Source of the DNA: Streptomyces sp. Tue6028
GTDB lineage: Bacteria; Actinomycetota; Actinomycetes; Streptomycetales; Streptomycetaceae
Direction: 5' to 3'
DNA: 64,000 nt
Assembly (NCBI RefSeq): GCF_002300165.1
Contig: NZ_MLCE01000026.1
Coordinates: 248,001 to 312,000 of the forward strand
A program made the translations under genes and the position numbers. Below are positions 36,400 through 44,855 of the stretch, in pieces. The notes under the pieces were generated by a model that saw nothing but the letters and a program-made list of their open reading frames with translations, ran no database searches and was not told the origin of the DNA. How positions within the stretch are numbered: position 1 is the stretch's first letter; each line of letters starts with the position of its first letter.

Positions 36400-37248
36400 G
36401 TGGCACGGAAGCTTGCCGTCATCGGAGCCGGACTCATGGGGTCCGGCATCGCCCAGGTCTCCGCGCAGGCGGGCTGGGACGTCGTCCTGCGCGACGTCAC
36501 CGACGAGGCCCTCACCCGTGGCCTCGACGGCATCAAGGCCTCGTACGACAAGTTCGTGAGCAAGGGCAAGCTGGAAGCGGCGGACGCCGACGCGGCGCTC
36601 GCGCGCATCACCGCCACCACCGACCTGGACGCGGCCGCCGACGCCGACATCGTCGTCGAGGCCGTCTTCGAGAAGCTCGAGGTCAAGCACGAGATCTTCC
36701 GGACGCTCGACAAGATCGTCCGCGACGACGCCGTCCTCGCCTCCAACACCTCCGCGATCCCGATCACCAAGATCGCGGCGGTCACCGAGCGCCCGGAGCG
36801 CGTCGTCGGCGTGCACTTCTTCTCGCCGGTGCCGATGATGCAGCTCGTCGAGCTGGTCCGCGGCTACAAGACGAGCGACGAAGCGCTCGCCACCGCGCGG
36901 GAGTTCGCCGAGTCCGTCGGCAAGACCTGCATCGTCGTCAACCGCGACGTGGCCGGCTTCGTCACGACGCGCCTCATCTCGGCCCTCGTCGTCGAGGCGA
37001 CGAAGCTGTACGAGTCCGGCGTGGCGACCGCCGAGGACATCGACCTGGCCTGCAAGCTGGGCTTCGGACACGCCATGGGCCCGCTGGCCACGGCCGATCT
37101 GACGGGCGTCGACATCCTGCTGCACGCCACCGGCAACATCTACACCGAGACCCAGGACGAGAAGTTCGCACCGCCGGAGCTGATGCGCCGGATGGTTGAC
37201 GCCGGTGACATCGGGCGCAAGAGCGGGCAGGGCTTCTACAAGCACTGA
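36400..37248 (+). CDS. 3-Hydroxybutyryl-CoA dehydrogenase
   Basis: NAD(P)-dependent oxidoreductase that interconverts acetoacetyl-CoA and 3-hydroxybutyryl-CoA; 282 residues, the standard single-domain HBD size. The Rossmann motif is VIGAGLMGSGIAQV (5-18). The catalytic pair is H and E in VVGVHFFSPVPMMQLVELV, and NRDVAGFVTTRLI marks the C-terminal dimerisation domain. The GTG at 36400 is preceded by GGAG. In streptomycetes such enzymes supply C4 units to butyryl-CoA and the ethylmalonyl-CoA pathway. A perfect hairpin follows. The 210-bp leader has a G/C-rich hairpin before the start. Confidence 0.93.
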   Translation: MARKLAVIGAGLMGSGIAQVSAQAGWDVVLRDVTDEALTRGLDGIKASYDKFVSKGKLEAADADAALARITATTDLDAAADADIVVEAVFEKLEVKHEIFRTLDKIVRDDAVLASNTSAIPITKIAAVTERPERVVGVHFFSPVPMMQLVELVRGYKTSDEALATAREFAESVGKTCIVVNRDVAGFVTTRLISALVVEATKLYESGVATAEDIDLACKLGFGHAMGPLATADLTGVDILLHATGNIYTETQDEKFAPPELMRRMVDAGDIGRKSGQGFYKH

Positions 37249-37256
37249 ACGACCAC

Positions 37257-37281
37257 GCGGCGCCCGGACACCGGGCGCCGC
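37257..37281 (+). terminator. Terminator after the dehydrogenase gene
   Basis: A perfect 11-bp stem GCGGCGCCCGG (37257-37267) pairs with 37271-37281 across a 3-base loop. No T-tract. Confidence 0.75.
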
Positions 37282-37439
37282 ATCCGGCACGGAATCCGCA
37301 CGAGCCTCTGGAGCATCACTCCATGAGGTGAATTCGGTATCGGTTCGCTTACAGACGGCAACCTCTGCGGGCCTCAGCCAGTCAGACGATGCAACACAGA
37401 CACAACGCGGAGTACGAGACGCACTCTCGGGGAGCGCAT

Positions 37440-37763
37440 ATGTACATCAGGGGCGACCACGCCGAGCTGGTCGTCGGGGGCCGCCTCGACGTACGCAGCG
37501 CGGCGGACGCCCGTACCGTCCTGCACTCGGCCGTCGACGACGGAGCCGGCGACCTGGTGCTGGACCTGTCCGAACTGGACTCCTGGGACGCCACCGGACT
37601 CGGCGTCATCATGGGAGCCCATCGACGGGCCGGGCGGTGCGGGCGACGGCTCGTGCTGCGCGGCGTGCCACCACAGATGCAACGCCTGCTCGTCGCCACC
37701 CGGCTGCACCGGATCCTCGCGATCGAGGGCGGCATCGGCGTCGACTCCCTGCCCCGGGTGTGA
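37440..37763 (+). CDS. STAS-domain protein, anti-sigma-factor antagonist type
   Basis: A 107-residue single STAS domain like SpoIIAA/RsbV, which bind anti-sigma kinases and are switched off by phosphorylation. It begins YIRGDHAELVVGGRLDVRSAADART. The region around the usual phospho-serine reads DSWDATGLGVIMGAHRRA, with threonine at the expected position (DATG instead of DSSG). ATG 37440 follows GGGGAG; an in-frame ATG at 37389 would add 17 residues with a poorer site. No anti-sigma kinase or sigma gene is adjacent, so its partner is elsewhere. It may alternatively feed signals to the next gene. Confidence 0.85.
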   Translation: MYIRGDHAELVVGGRLDVRSAADARTVLHSAVDDGAGDLVLDLSELDSWDATGLGVIMGAHRRAGRCGRRLVLRGVPPQMQRLLVATRLHRILAIEGGIGVDSLPRV

Positions 37764-37999
37764 GCCCTCGTACCCGTCCCGACCGGCGTATTAAAGGCAC
37801 CACGCGCACAATCCTCACGAAGCTGTGACGTCTCGGACGGCGCGGTACCCCGCCTGTTCATAGATACTGTGCGAAGGTTTAGGGTTCGGCTGCCCGCCGC
37901 CCGAAACCCTGAGAGCGGGCACCGGACCAGAAGCGACAGCGCGGTGTGCAGCAAGGCCGGGAGGGGCTTGGCACACGACGCTTTTGGGGGGCTTGGAAC

Positions 38000-40549
38000 A
38001 TGGACCCGAACAACCGGGGACCCGAAGAGTACGGCCATGAAGACGACGGCCAGGCGCCTCGTTCGCGCCCGCCTCGTGACCCGCTCACCGCTGACCTCGG
38101 TCAGCACTCGCCCGCACTCGCCCGCACCGTCCAGCTCGTCGCGGGCGACTTCCTGCTCACCGTCAATCCCGTCGACGGCAGCGAGATAGAGAACTGCCCG
38201 CCGAACGAGCGGCCGCAGCCGCCGGTGAAGTTCAACGCCGCCGAGCGGGCCGAGCTGGCCCGCGCCGCCCGGCCGCCGGTGCCACCCGGCCCGGCACAGC
38301 CCCGGCTGCCGCTCCTGGAGCGCCAGGAGGAGCGTGAGCGGCTCGTACGCCTCCTCGCGCGCGGGCGCTCGGTCCGGCTGACCGGCCCCTCGGGATCGGG
38401 CCGCACAAGCCTGCTCGACGCCGTCGCCGACGACTGCGCGGACCTCGCCCCCGACGGCGTCGTCCGCCTCTCCGGCCACCGGCGCACCGCGGCCGATCTG
38501 CTGCACGACCTCTTCACGGCCGTCTACTCCGCACCCCTGTACCGCCCGGAGCACGAAGAGCTGCTCCGGCACGTCCATGAGATCGGCGCGGTCGTCGTCC
38601 TCGACGACGCCGAGATCGGCGGCAGCGCGCTCGACGAACTGCTCGACGCCACCCCCGAGTGCGCCTTCCTGATCGCCGCGACCCCCGACGTCCCCGCGCC
38701 GTCCGCCGACTCGCTCCTCGAAGAGGTGCTCCTCGGCGGCCTCGACCGCAGCGGCGGCCTGGAACTGCTCGAACGGGCCGTGGGGCGCGAGCTGACCGAG
38801 GACGAGGCGAACTGGGCCGGCGACCTCTGGTTCGAGTCCGAGGGCCTGCCCCTGCGCTTCGTGCAGGCCGGGGCGCTGCTGCGGCAGCGCGACCGGCTGC
38901 GGGCCAGCGAGGAGGCCTTCGACGAGTTCGGCGTCTTCCAGGAGGCGCCGGTCGACGCGCCCTTCGACGCCGGCGACGGCCACGACGTACCGCTGCCCTC
39001 GCTCGCCGAGGGTGCCGCGCCCGCCGCGCTGCTCGCGTCCCGGCTGAGCGACTCGGCTCGCACCACCCTGCGCTTCGCCGTCGCGCTCGGCGGCGAGGTC
39101 CCGCACCAGGCGCACCTGCCCGCACTCGTCGGCGACACCCACGCCGACGCCGCGCTCGCCGAGCTCGCGAACTGCGCGCTGGTCTCCCCGGTCGGCTCCC
39201 GCTACCGGCTCGCGGCCGGCGTGCTCACCCAGCTGGAGGCCGCCGGATACACGGACGACCTGGAGGAGCGGGCGCTCACCGCCGCCCGGCACTACACCTG
39301 GTGGGCCGGCCACCCCTCGGTCACCCCGGAACGGGTGTGCGCCGAGGCCGACGCCCTGCTCGCCGCCCTGACCGTGCTCGTGCCGCTCTCCACGGCTCCG
39401 CTCGACGACGAGGACGAGGAGAACCACGGTGTGCGGCTGGCCCGCACCGCGGCGCCCGCCTTCGCCGCCGGTCTGCACTGGAGCGCCTGGGAACGCATGC
39501 TGCGCGCCGGCTCCGAGGCCTCCCGGCTCTCCGGTGAGGTCGCCGAACAGGCCTACTTCCACCACGAGTTGGGCATCCTCGCGCTCTGCGGAGGCCAGCT
39601 CGACCGGGCCCGCGCGGAGTTGGAGGCGTCCATCGGGCTGCGCGGCGCGCTCGCCGACAAGCGCGGCACCGTCGCGGGCCGCCGCGCCCTCGCGCTGGTC
39701 GCCGACCGCTCCGGGACCGCCGGGTCCGGCGCCAGCACGGCTGCCGGGGAGGAGGTGTCCGGCGCGCGCTACGAGGAGTCGGCATCGCCGCCCGGCGGGG
39801 TGCCGGCCGCCTTCGTGCTCGCCGAGCCGCCCGCGGAACCCACGACGCTGGTCACCCACCGGGTGGAGCCCGACCGTTCCACGGGCAAGCCCATGGGCGT
39901 CGCGGGCCGGCTGGTCAGCGGCACCCGCCGCAATCTGGTGGCGGCCGGGGCCGGCGCGCTCCTCGTCGCGGTGCTCGGCACCGTGGTGACGCTCGGCGCG
40001 ACCTCGAACCACGAGGACAACCCCCCGTCCGAGAAGGTCGGCGTCAACCCCTCGGCCACCCAGGGCGGCGACGACGACAGCCTGGGCGCGGACAAGGCGA
40101 AGAAGGACGACGACTCCGACTCCGACACGGGGTCGGTGCCCACGCCCACCGACCCGGGCCCCGACGGCACCTACGGCACGTCGGACGACCCGACGCCGCC
40201 GTCGGCGACCGACAGCGGCGAGCCGTCCGACGAACCGAGCGGTTCGCACAGCTCGAAGCCGTCGACCAAGCCGCCGTCCTCGTCGTCGAAGCCGCCGTCG
40301 TCCACGTCCAAGCCGCCGTCGTCCACCTCGAAGCCGCCGTCGTCCACGTCGAAGCCCCCGACGACGCCCTCGACCCCGACTCCGACGGAGACGCCGACGA
40401 CCACCACGCCGACGACGACACCGACCACGTCGGACAGCGCGAGCGGCCCCGCGTCGAGCGCACCGGCCAGCACCACGGCCAGCGCCCCCGAGAGCAGCGG
40501 GCCGGCGAGCGGCGGCACCGCCGCGTCGCCGGGCGGCGCGCTGATCTGA
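38000..40549 (+). CDS. Large membrane-anchored P-loop protein with Pro/Ser/Thr-rich outer tail
   Basis: An 849-residue protein. After a hydrophilic N-terminus, residues 104-140 hold LLERQEERERLVRLLARGRS and the P-loop GPSGSGRTS (129-137). A Walker B-like VVVLDDAE lies at 198-205, as in AAA/STAND ATPases. Residues about 400-620 are helical, TPR-like (e.g. LDRARAELEASIGLRGAL). One membrane helix (about 645-667, VAAGAGALLVAVLGTVVTLGA) precedes an external tail of about 180 residues, acidic and then Pro/Ser/Thr-rich with repeated SKPPSST units. ATG 38000 is chosen because the protein then starts MDPNNRGPEEYG; the ribosome site is weak. A signalling switch crossing the membrane is plausible. Function unknown. 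Confidence 0.8.
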   Translation: MDPNNRGPEEYGHEDDGQAPRSRPPRDPLTADLGQHSPALARTVQLVAGDFLLTVNPVDGSEIENCPPNERPQPPVKFNAAERAELARAARPPVPPGPAQPRLPLLERQEERERLVRLLARGRSVRLTGPSGSGRTSLLDAVADDCADLAPDGVVRLSGHRRTAADLLHDLFTAVYSAPLYRPEHEELLRHVHEIGAVVVLDDAEIGGSALDELLDATPECAFLIAATPDVPAPSADSLLEEVLLGGLDRSGGLELLERAVGRELTEDEANWAGDLWFESEGLPLRFVQAGALLRQRDRLRASEEAFDEFGVFQEAPVDAPFDAGDGHDVPLPSLAEGAAPAALLASRLSDSARTTLRFAVALGGEVPHQAHLPALVGDTHADAALAELANCALVSPVGSRYRLAAGVLTQLEAAGYTDDLEERALTAARHYTWWAGHPSVTPERVCAEADALLAALTVLVPLSTAPLDDEDEENHGVRLARTAAPAFAAGLHWSAWERMLRAGSEASRLSGEVAEQAYFHHELGILALCGGQLDRARAELEASIGLRGALADKRGTVAGRRALALVADRSGTAGSGASTAAGEEVSGARYEESASPPGGVPAAFVLAEPPAEPTTLVTHRVEPDRSTGKPMGVAGRLVSGTRRNLVAAGAGALLVAVLGTVVTLGATSNHEDNPPSEKVGVNPSATQGGDDDSLGADKAKKDDDSDSDTGSVPTPTDPGPDGTYGTSDDPTPPSATDSGEPSDEPSGSHSSKPSTKPPSSSSKPPSSTSKPPSSTSKPPSSTSKPPTTPSTPTPTETPTTTTPTTTPTTSDSASGPASSAPASTTASAPESSGPASGGTAASPGGALI

Positions 40550-40556
40550 CCGCACA

Positions 40557-40612
40557 GGGCATGGGAGAGGGCCCGCACCGTCCACGGACGGTGCGGGCCC
40601 TCTCCCATGCCC
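40557..40612. terminator. Bidirectional terminator with 27-bp perfect stem
   Basis: GGGCATGGGAGAGGGCCCGC and the following bases (40557-40583) pair perfectly with 40586-40612, leaving only a 2-base loop. It separates the convergent P-loop protein gene and nucS. Confidence 0.9.
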
Positions 40613-40631
40613 CGGCGGGACCCTCAGGGGG

Positions 40632-41303
40632 TCAGAACAGCCGCAGCTTGTCGTCCTCGATGCCGCGCAGCGCGTCGTAGTCCAGGACCGTGCAGCCGAT
40701 GCCGCGGTCGGTGGCGAGGACGCGGGCCTGCGGCTTGATCTCCTGGGCGGCGAAGACACCGCGCACCGGCGCGAGGTGCGGGTCGCGGTTCAACAGCTCC
40801 AGATAGCGGGTGAGTTGCTCGACGCCGTCGATCTCGCCGCGCCGCTTGATCTCCACGGCGACGGTCCGGCCCTCCGCGTCCCGGCACAGGATGTCGACCG
40901 GGCCGATGGCCGTCATGTACTCGCGGCGGATGAGCGTGTAGCCCTCGCCGAGCGTCTCGATGCGGTCGGCGAGGAGCTCCTGCAGGTGAGCTTCCACGCC
41001 GTCCTTGATCAGGCCGGGATCGACGCCGAGTTCGTGGGAGGAGTCGTGGAGGACCTCCTCCATCGTGATGATGAGCTTCTCGCCCGCCTTGTTGATGACG
41101 GTCCAGGTGCCTTCCTCGTCACCGGAACCCTCCTTCAGCGTGCAGGGCGGCGACATCCAGTTGAGGGGCTTGTAGGCCCGGTCGTCGGCATGGATCGAGA
41201 CGCTGCCGTCCGCCTTCACCAGGATGAGGCGGGGGGCCGACGGGAGATGGGCGGTGAGCCGGCCCGCGTAGTCCACGGAACAGCGGGCAATGACGAGACG
41301 CAT
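40632..41303 (-). CDS. nucS: Mismatch endonuclease NucS
   Basis: DNA endonuclease that cuts both strands at mismatches in the non-canonical mismatch repair of actinobacteria and archaea, which lack MutS/MutL. It has 223 residues from ATG 41303 (MRLVIARCSVDY). The N-terminal DNA-binding beta domain has DRAYKPLNWMSPP, and the C-terminal RecB-like nuclease core has GPVDILCRDAEGRTVAVEIKRRG, giving the D...ExK catalytic set, followed by the conserved LTRYLE. The C-terminus GIEDDKLRLF fits the sliding-clamp-binding tail. An in-frame extension to 41360 is possible but dissimilar. Confidence 0.95.
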   Translation of the reverse strand: MRLVIARCSVDYAGRLTAHLPSAPRLILVKADGSVSIHADDRAYKPLNWMSPPCTLKEGSGDEEGTWTVINKAGEKLIITMEEVLHDSSHELGVDPGLIKDGVEAHLQELLADRIETLGEGYTLIRREYMTAIGPVDILCRDAEGRTVAVEIKRRGEIDGVEQLTRYLELLNRDPHLAPVRGVFAAQEIKPQARVLATDRGIGCTVLDYDALRGIEDDKLRLF

Positions 41304-41547
41304 GGTCGGCAACGCTACTCGACGGGCCAGGGTGCACGCGATTCGCCCTGGAAGGCGCATGTTCCGTCGTGGCTGATTGTGTCCCTACTGGGAGTTCGCT
41401 ATGTGCGCATTCTCCTGGTGCCGTCACCGTCCGTTGCTTACCGTATAAACGGGAGGTCGCGGTGTGTGTACTCACCGTGTTCGACATCGCGAATTCCCTG
41501 TCCCTGTCCGGCAACCCCCGAGGTCTGGGGGTGCGAGAGGAGAACCC

Positions 41548-41940
41548 ATGTCGCTCGACGTCTCACCGGCCCTACTCGAACAGGCCGAGCGAGGCGAGGT
41601 CGACGAAGCTGAATTCGTCGACTGCGTCCGGACCTCCCTGCCCTACGCGTGGGAGATGATCAGCTCCCTGGTGGCCCAGCTGAAGGTGGACGGCGGCAAC
41701 TTCGCCGACAACCAGACGCCCCCGCCGGACGAGCAGGCACGTGGGCAGCTGCTGCGTGCGCTCGCGAGTGACGCGATTCGCGGCGCGTTGCAGCGGCACT
41801 TCGGAGTGCGGCTGGCCTTCCAGAACTGCCACCGGGTGGCGGTGTTCCCGCTGGACGCCTCGGTGGACGACACGCTGGCACGCTTCACCTCCGTCCGCAG
41901 TCAGGTGCTGAACCAGTCCCCGGAGTTCCGGGACTGCTGA
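41548..41940 (+). CDS. Conserved streptomycete protein, SCO5389-like
   Basis: A 130-residue soluble protein matching what I recall as the SCO5389 family of streptomycetes; its function is not established. It begins MSLDVSPALLEQAERGEVDEAEFVDCVRTSLPYAWEMI, a helical region, and then has an acidic Asn/Pro linker (NFADNQTPPPDEQARG). The second half (DAIRGALQRHFGVRLAFQNCHRVAVFPLDASVDD) looks alpha/beta. Three cysteines, including the very C-terminal residue, are present. GAGAGGAGAA precedes the ATG. TATAAA at 41444-41449 may be part of its promoter. It is divergent from nucS. Confidence 0.75.
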   Translation: MSLDVSPALLEQAERGEVDEAEFVDCVRTSLPYAWEMISSLVAQLKVDGGNFADNQTPPPDEQARGQLLRALASDAIRGALQRHFGVRLAFQNCHRVAVFPLDASVDDTLARFTSVRSQVLNQSPEFRDC

Positions 41941-41958
41941 CACGGTGATGCCGTATGG

Positions 41959-42003
41959 CTTGCCGCTCCGTACGCGGGAGGTGCATTCGTACGGGGCGGC
42001 AAG
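41959..42003. terminator. Bidirectional terminator, 16-bp stem
   Basis: CTTGCCGCTCCGTACG (41959-41974) pairs with 41988-42003 with a single G-T pair, between two convergent genes. Confidence 0.8.
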
Positions 42004-42042
42004 CTCCCCGCACATCCGGCCCGTGCGGCCGGCCGCGTCACG

Positions 42043-43071
42043 TCAGCCGAGGTGGGGCAGTACTTCGGCCCCGAGCCGGCGGACGTTCTCCTCGGTCGCC
42101 GCGAGGTCTCCCGAGCCTTCGACCAGCAGGGCGAAGCGGGTGATGCCGGTGCGCTCCGAGGTCGCCGCGAGCCGGTCGGCGCACAGGCGTGGAGTCCCCA
42201 CCGGGTGCAGGCCGCAGAGCAGTTCGGTGTACGCCAGGGGGTCGCGCATGGAGCGGGTGCGGCCGTCGACCGTCACATGGGCCTCCAGACCGTGCTTGAG
42301 CCAGCCCGGCATGGCCTTGACGAGCGTCTCGACGGCGTCGCTGCGCCGGTCCGCGATCTGGCAGACACCGGCGGACACATGGGCCGCCCCGTACACCTCG
42401 TCCGCCGGGCGTCCCGCCACACGCGCGCACTGCCGCCACAGGGCCACCATTTCGGCCTTCTCCTCGTCCCCGACATGCATGCCGAGGAGCATCGGCAGCC
42501 CGCGCTCCGCGGCGAGCCGCACGCTCGCCGGAGAGGTGCAGGCGACGACCACCTCGGGACCGGGGACGCCGCTCAGCGCCTCCGACGGCCGGGGAACCAC
42601 GGGGACTTCACGGAACCGGAAGCGCCCTGAGTCGCTCGCCACGGCCGGCTCGCGCAGCCAGCGCACCAACAGATCGAGTGATTCCGGGAACCCCTTCTCG
42701 TACGCGTCGAGACCCGAGCCGAAGACCTCCAGGTCGACCCAGGGGCCGCCGCGCCCGACGCCCAGCGAGAACCGTCCGCCGGACGTGAGGTGCAGCAGCG
42801 CGGCCTGTTCGCCGAGCGCCACGGGATGTGCGGTGGGCAGCACACTGACCGCCGTGCCGACCCGGATCCGGCTGGTGCGGCCGAGCAGATACGCGGCGAG
42901 CGTGACGGCCGACGGGCACGTGCCGTACGGCACGAAGTGGTGTTCGGCCAGCCAGACCGAGTCGAGGCCCGCCTCCTCCGCGACCTCGGCGGACCGCACC
43001 GCGCGGTGCAGGGCCTCCCCGTGGCCCTGTCCCGGGAACTGCGCCGCCAGTACAAAACTTCCAACGTGCAT
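42043..43071 (-). CDS. LLM-class (luciferase-like) flavin-dependent oxidoreductase
   Basis: A 342-residue TIM-barrel protein of the bacterial-luciferase superfamily, expected to use FMNH2 or F420. It begins MHVGSFVLAAQFPGQGHGEALHRAV. Family features include LDSVWLAEHHFVPYG (residues about 35-50), RVGTAVSVLPTAHPVALGEQAALL, and FSLGVGRGGPWVDLEVFG, the cofactor phosphate region. The ATG at 43071 has GGAAG upstream; a longer in-frame reading lacks homology. It is the subgroup that resembles the MsnO8-like enzymes. Substrate is unknown, and its neighbours give no clue. Confidence 0.88.
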   Translation of the reverse strand: MHVGSFVLAAQFPGQGHGEALHRAVRSAEVAEEAGLDSVWLAEHHFVPYGTCPSAVTLAAYLLGRTSRIRVGTAVSVLPTAHPVALGEQAALLHLTSGGRFSLGVGRGGPWVDLEVFGSGLDAYEKGFPESLDLLVRWLREPAVASDSGRFRFREVPVVPRPSEALSGVPGPEVVVACTSPASVRLAAERGLPMLLGMHVGDEEKAEMVALWRQCARVAGRPADEVYGAAHVSAGVCQIADRRSDAVETLVKAMPGWLKHGLEAHVTVDGRTRSMRDPLAYTELLCGLHPVGTPRLCADRLAATSERTGITRFALLVEGSGDLAATEENVRRLGAEVLPHLG

Positions 43072-43292
43072 GGCACTTCCTGCTTCCTCGGCTCCGACAC
43101 GGAGCTCCCCCACCGGGCATAACCGCGTGACACGTGCCGAAGTCACGGCCTGGCGGAGAGATTTGCGGATTGTCTGCGAAATGGGCCGCCCGGTGGGGGA
43201 TCTGTGCGGGTTGGAGGAGTACGCGTACCCCTGTGCGCGCCGCGTAGGCTGGACATGGCCGCTGCTCCCTGTATAGCTCCGTGAGGTGTTCC

Positions 43293-43631
43293 GTGTCCCC
43301 GCGTCGCAACCGTTCGAAGGGCGCCGGCAGCCCTGGCCGCAGCGCGTCCGCAGAGGACGACCGGGCCGATCGTTACGGCGGCTGGCAGTCCACGGAGAGC
43401 TGGCAGGGCGAGGAGTGGAGCGTGCGCCACGTCGCGGGCGCGAGCGCCGAGGGCAAGACGTACCGCTGCCCCGGCTGCGACCAGATGATCCCCTCGGGCG
43501 TACCGCATGTGGTGGCGTGGCCGGAGCACTCGGGCGTCGACGAGCGGCGCCACTGGCACAAGGCCTGCTGGAACGCGAAGGACCGCCGTACCTCGCGGGT
43601 GCAGCGGTCCCGTAACGCGCCCAGGTTCTAG
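43293..43631 (+). CDS. Small protein with zinc-ribbon-like motif
   Basis: A 112-residue protein, basic at both ends. The N-terminus is disordered (SPRRNRSKGAGSPGRSASAED) and the middle has GGWQSTESWQGEEWSVRHVAG. A likely metal site is made by YRCPGCDQMIPSG (C-x2-C) and RRHWHKACW (H-x-H-x2-C), reminiscent of an HNH/zinc-ribbon half. Homologues in Streptomyces are often labelled ATP/GTP-binding, but I see no P-loop here. GTG 43293 lies six bases after GTGAGG; GTG 43281 is an alternative. Function is unknown. Confidence 0.7.
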   Translation: MSPRRNRSKGAGSPGRSASAEDDRADRYGGWQSTESWQGEEWSVRHVAGASAEGKTYRCPGCDQMIPSGVPHVVAWPEHSGVDERRHWHKACWNAKDRRTSRVQRSRNAPRF

Positions 43632-43841
43632 AGGGGCCCGGGAGCCCGGTCGAGCGGGTGCCGGTGGCTCCTGCGGGTCGTCGACGCGGCTTTTACCTGC
43701 GGTCCCGTGTGCCGTCAAGCCCCGAATCCTCGGAGCGTGACCCTGCCGCGGGATGCGGGCCTACTTGAAGTGCGGACCTCGCCGGAAGAAACCGAGGCTC
43801 CGGAGGCGCGGAAGCGCCTTTCACTTCAGGAGGAGAGAACC

Positions 43842-44843
43842 ATGACTCGCATTACCCGCAAGCGTGACGGCGTTCGTTCCAAGGGTCTGCTCGGCCTGGC
43901 GACGATGACGGCGTCGGCTGCCGTAATCGGCGGAGCCGTGATTCTGCCGGCGACCGCCGCGACGGCGGCCCCGATGACCCCGACGTCGGCCGCGGCCACG
44001 GTGGACGGACACAAGGGTCACCACAAGAACTACTGCTGGGACAAGAAGTCCAAGCACTTCAAGCACCACAAACATCAGAAGTACTCGTGCTGGTACAAGA
44101 CCTACAAGTTCTACTGGGACGACCACCACAAGTGCTACTACGTCATCAAGAACCATGAGCCGCGGTACTTCGTGGCCACCCGCAACAACCCCCGCTTCTT
44201 TGTTCAGCACGTCACCAACATCACGAACGTCAACATAAACAACGTCAATATCAACGTCACGATCAACATCAACGACCCGAAGCAGTTCAAGGACGAGGAC
44301 GGGATCAAGAAGGAGGGCGACGAGAAGACTCCGCCGGACGAGAAGACTCCGCCGGACGAGAAGACCCCGTCCGATGAGAAGACTCCGCCGGACGAGAAGA
44401 CTCCGCCGGACGAGAAGACCCCGCCGGACGAGAAGACCCCGCCGGACGAGAAGACCCCGTCCGATGAGAAGACTCCGCCGGACGCGCAAGGGACTGGCGA
44501 CGCGCAGGGTACCGGCGACCAGCAGGGCACGGACCCGGCGCAGGGCACGGGTGACGCGCAGGGCACTGGTGACCAGCAGGGCACGGACCCGGCGCAGGGC
44601 ACCGACGACCAGCAGACCACGGACCCGGCGCAGCAAGGTACCGACGATCAGCAGGGTCAGGAGCAGGGCGTCACCGAGCAGGACGCGACCGATCAGACCG
44701 CGACCGATCAGACCGCGACCGATCAGGGTGCCACCGACCAGGGCGCGAGCGACCAAGGCGCCACCGACCAAGGCGCTGCCGACCAGGCTCCCGCGGACAG
44801 CGGTGCCGGGGCGGACGCCGGTGCCACCGACGGCGGGGTGTGA
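43842..44843 (+). CDS. Secreted modular repeat protein
   Basis: A 333-residue exported protein of unknown function. The signal peptide (LLGLATMTASAAVIGGAVIL, cut near residue 43) is followed by a His/Lys/Tyr/Trp-rich block (about 55-105, with DGHKGHHKNYC and KHFKHHKHQKYSC, four cysteines). Next comes an Asn/Val/Ile strand-like block (about 125-145, VTNITNVNINNVNINV), then nine DEKTP(P/S) hexapeptides, DAQGTG/DQQGTDPAQGT units, and five-residue TDQ(T/G)A units. The tail is Ala/Gly/Asp-rich. No LPXTG or transmembrane anchor is visible. AGGAGGAGA precedes the ATG. The first half could bind metal or form beta structure; the rest looks like an extended acidic stalk. Confidence 0.8.
   Translation: MTRITRKRDGVRSKGLLGLATMTASAAVIGGAVILPATAATAAPMTPTSAAATVDGHKGHHKNYCWDKKSKHFKHHKHQKYSCWYKTYKFYWDDHHKCYYVIKNHEPRYFVATRNNPRFFVQHVTNITNVNINNVNINVTININDPKQFKDEDGIKKEGDEKTPPDEKTPPDEKTPSDEKTPPDEKTPPDEKTPPDEKTPPDEKTPSDEKTPPDAQGTGDAQGTGDQQGTDPAQGTGDAQGTGDQQGTDPAQGTDDQQTTDPAQQGTDDQQGQEQGVTEQDATDQTATDQTATDQGATDQGASDQGATDQGAADQAPADSGAGADAGATDGGV
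44319..44480 (+). repeat. Nine 18-bp tandem repeats inside the secreted protein gene
   Basis: Exactly 162 bp hold nine copies of an 18-bp unit encoding DEKTPP or DEKTPS (copies 3 and 8 have S). Copy number is likely to vary between strains. Further in-frame repeats follow: DAQGTG-type units to about 44640 and 15-bp ACCGATCAG-type units to about 44790. Confidence 0.92.
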
Positions 44844-44855
44844 CGGTCACAAGAC

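Noticed and set aside
37382..40759. 1125-codon minus-strand frame opposite the STAS and P-loop genes
   Set aside because: Crosses a strong terminator and two genes; repetitive Gly/Arg/Val stretches only.
41464..41547. Upstream in-frame start of the SCO5389-like gene
   Set aside because: The ATG at 41548 follows a strong GAGAGGAG site, and the extra residues have leader-like composition.
44319..44480. Regular 18-bp repeats that could suggest a CRISPR array
   Set aside because: There are no spacers; the units are in frame and encode DEKTP(P/S) within a secreted protein.
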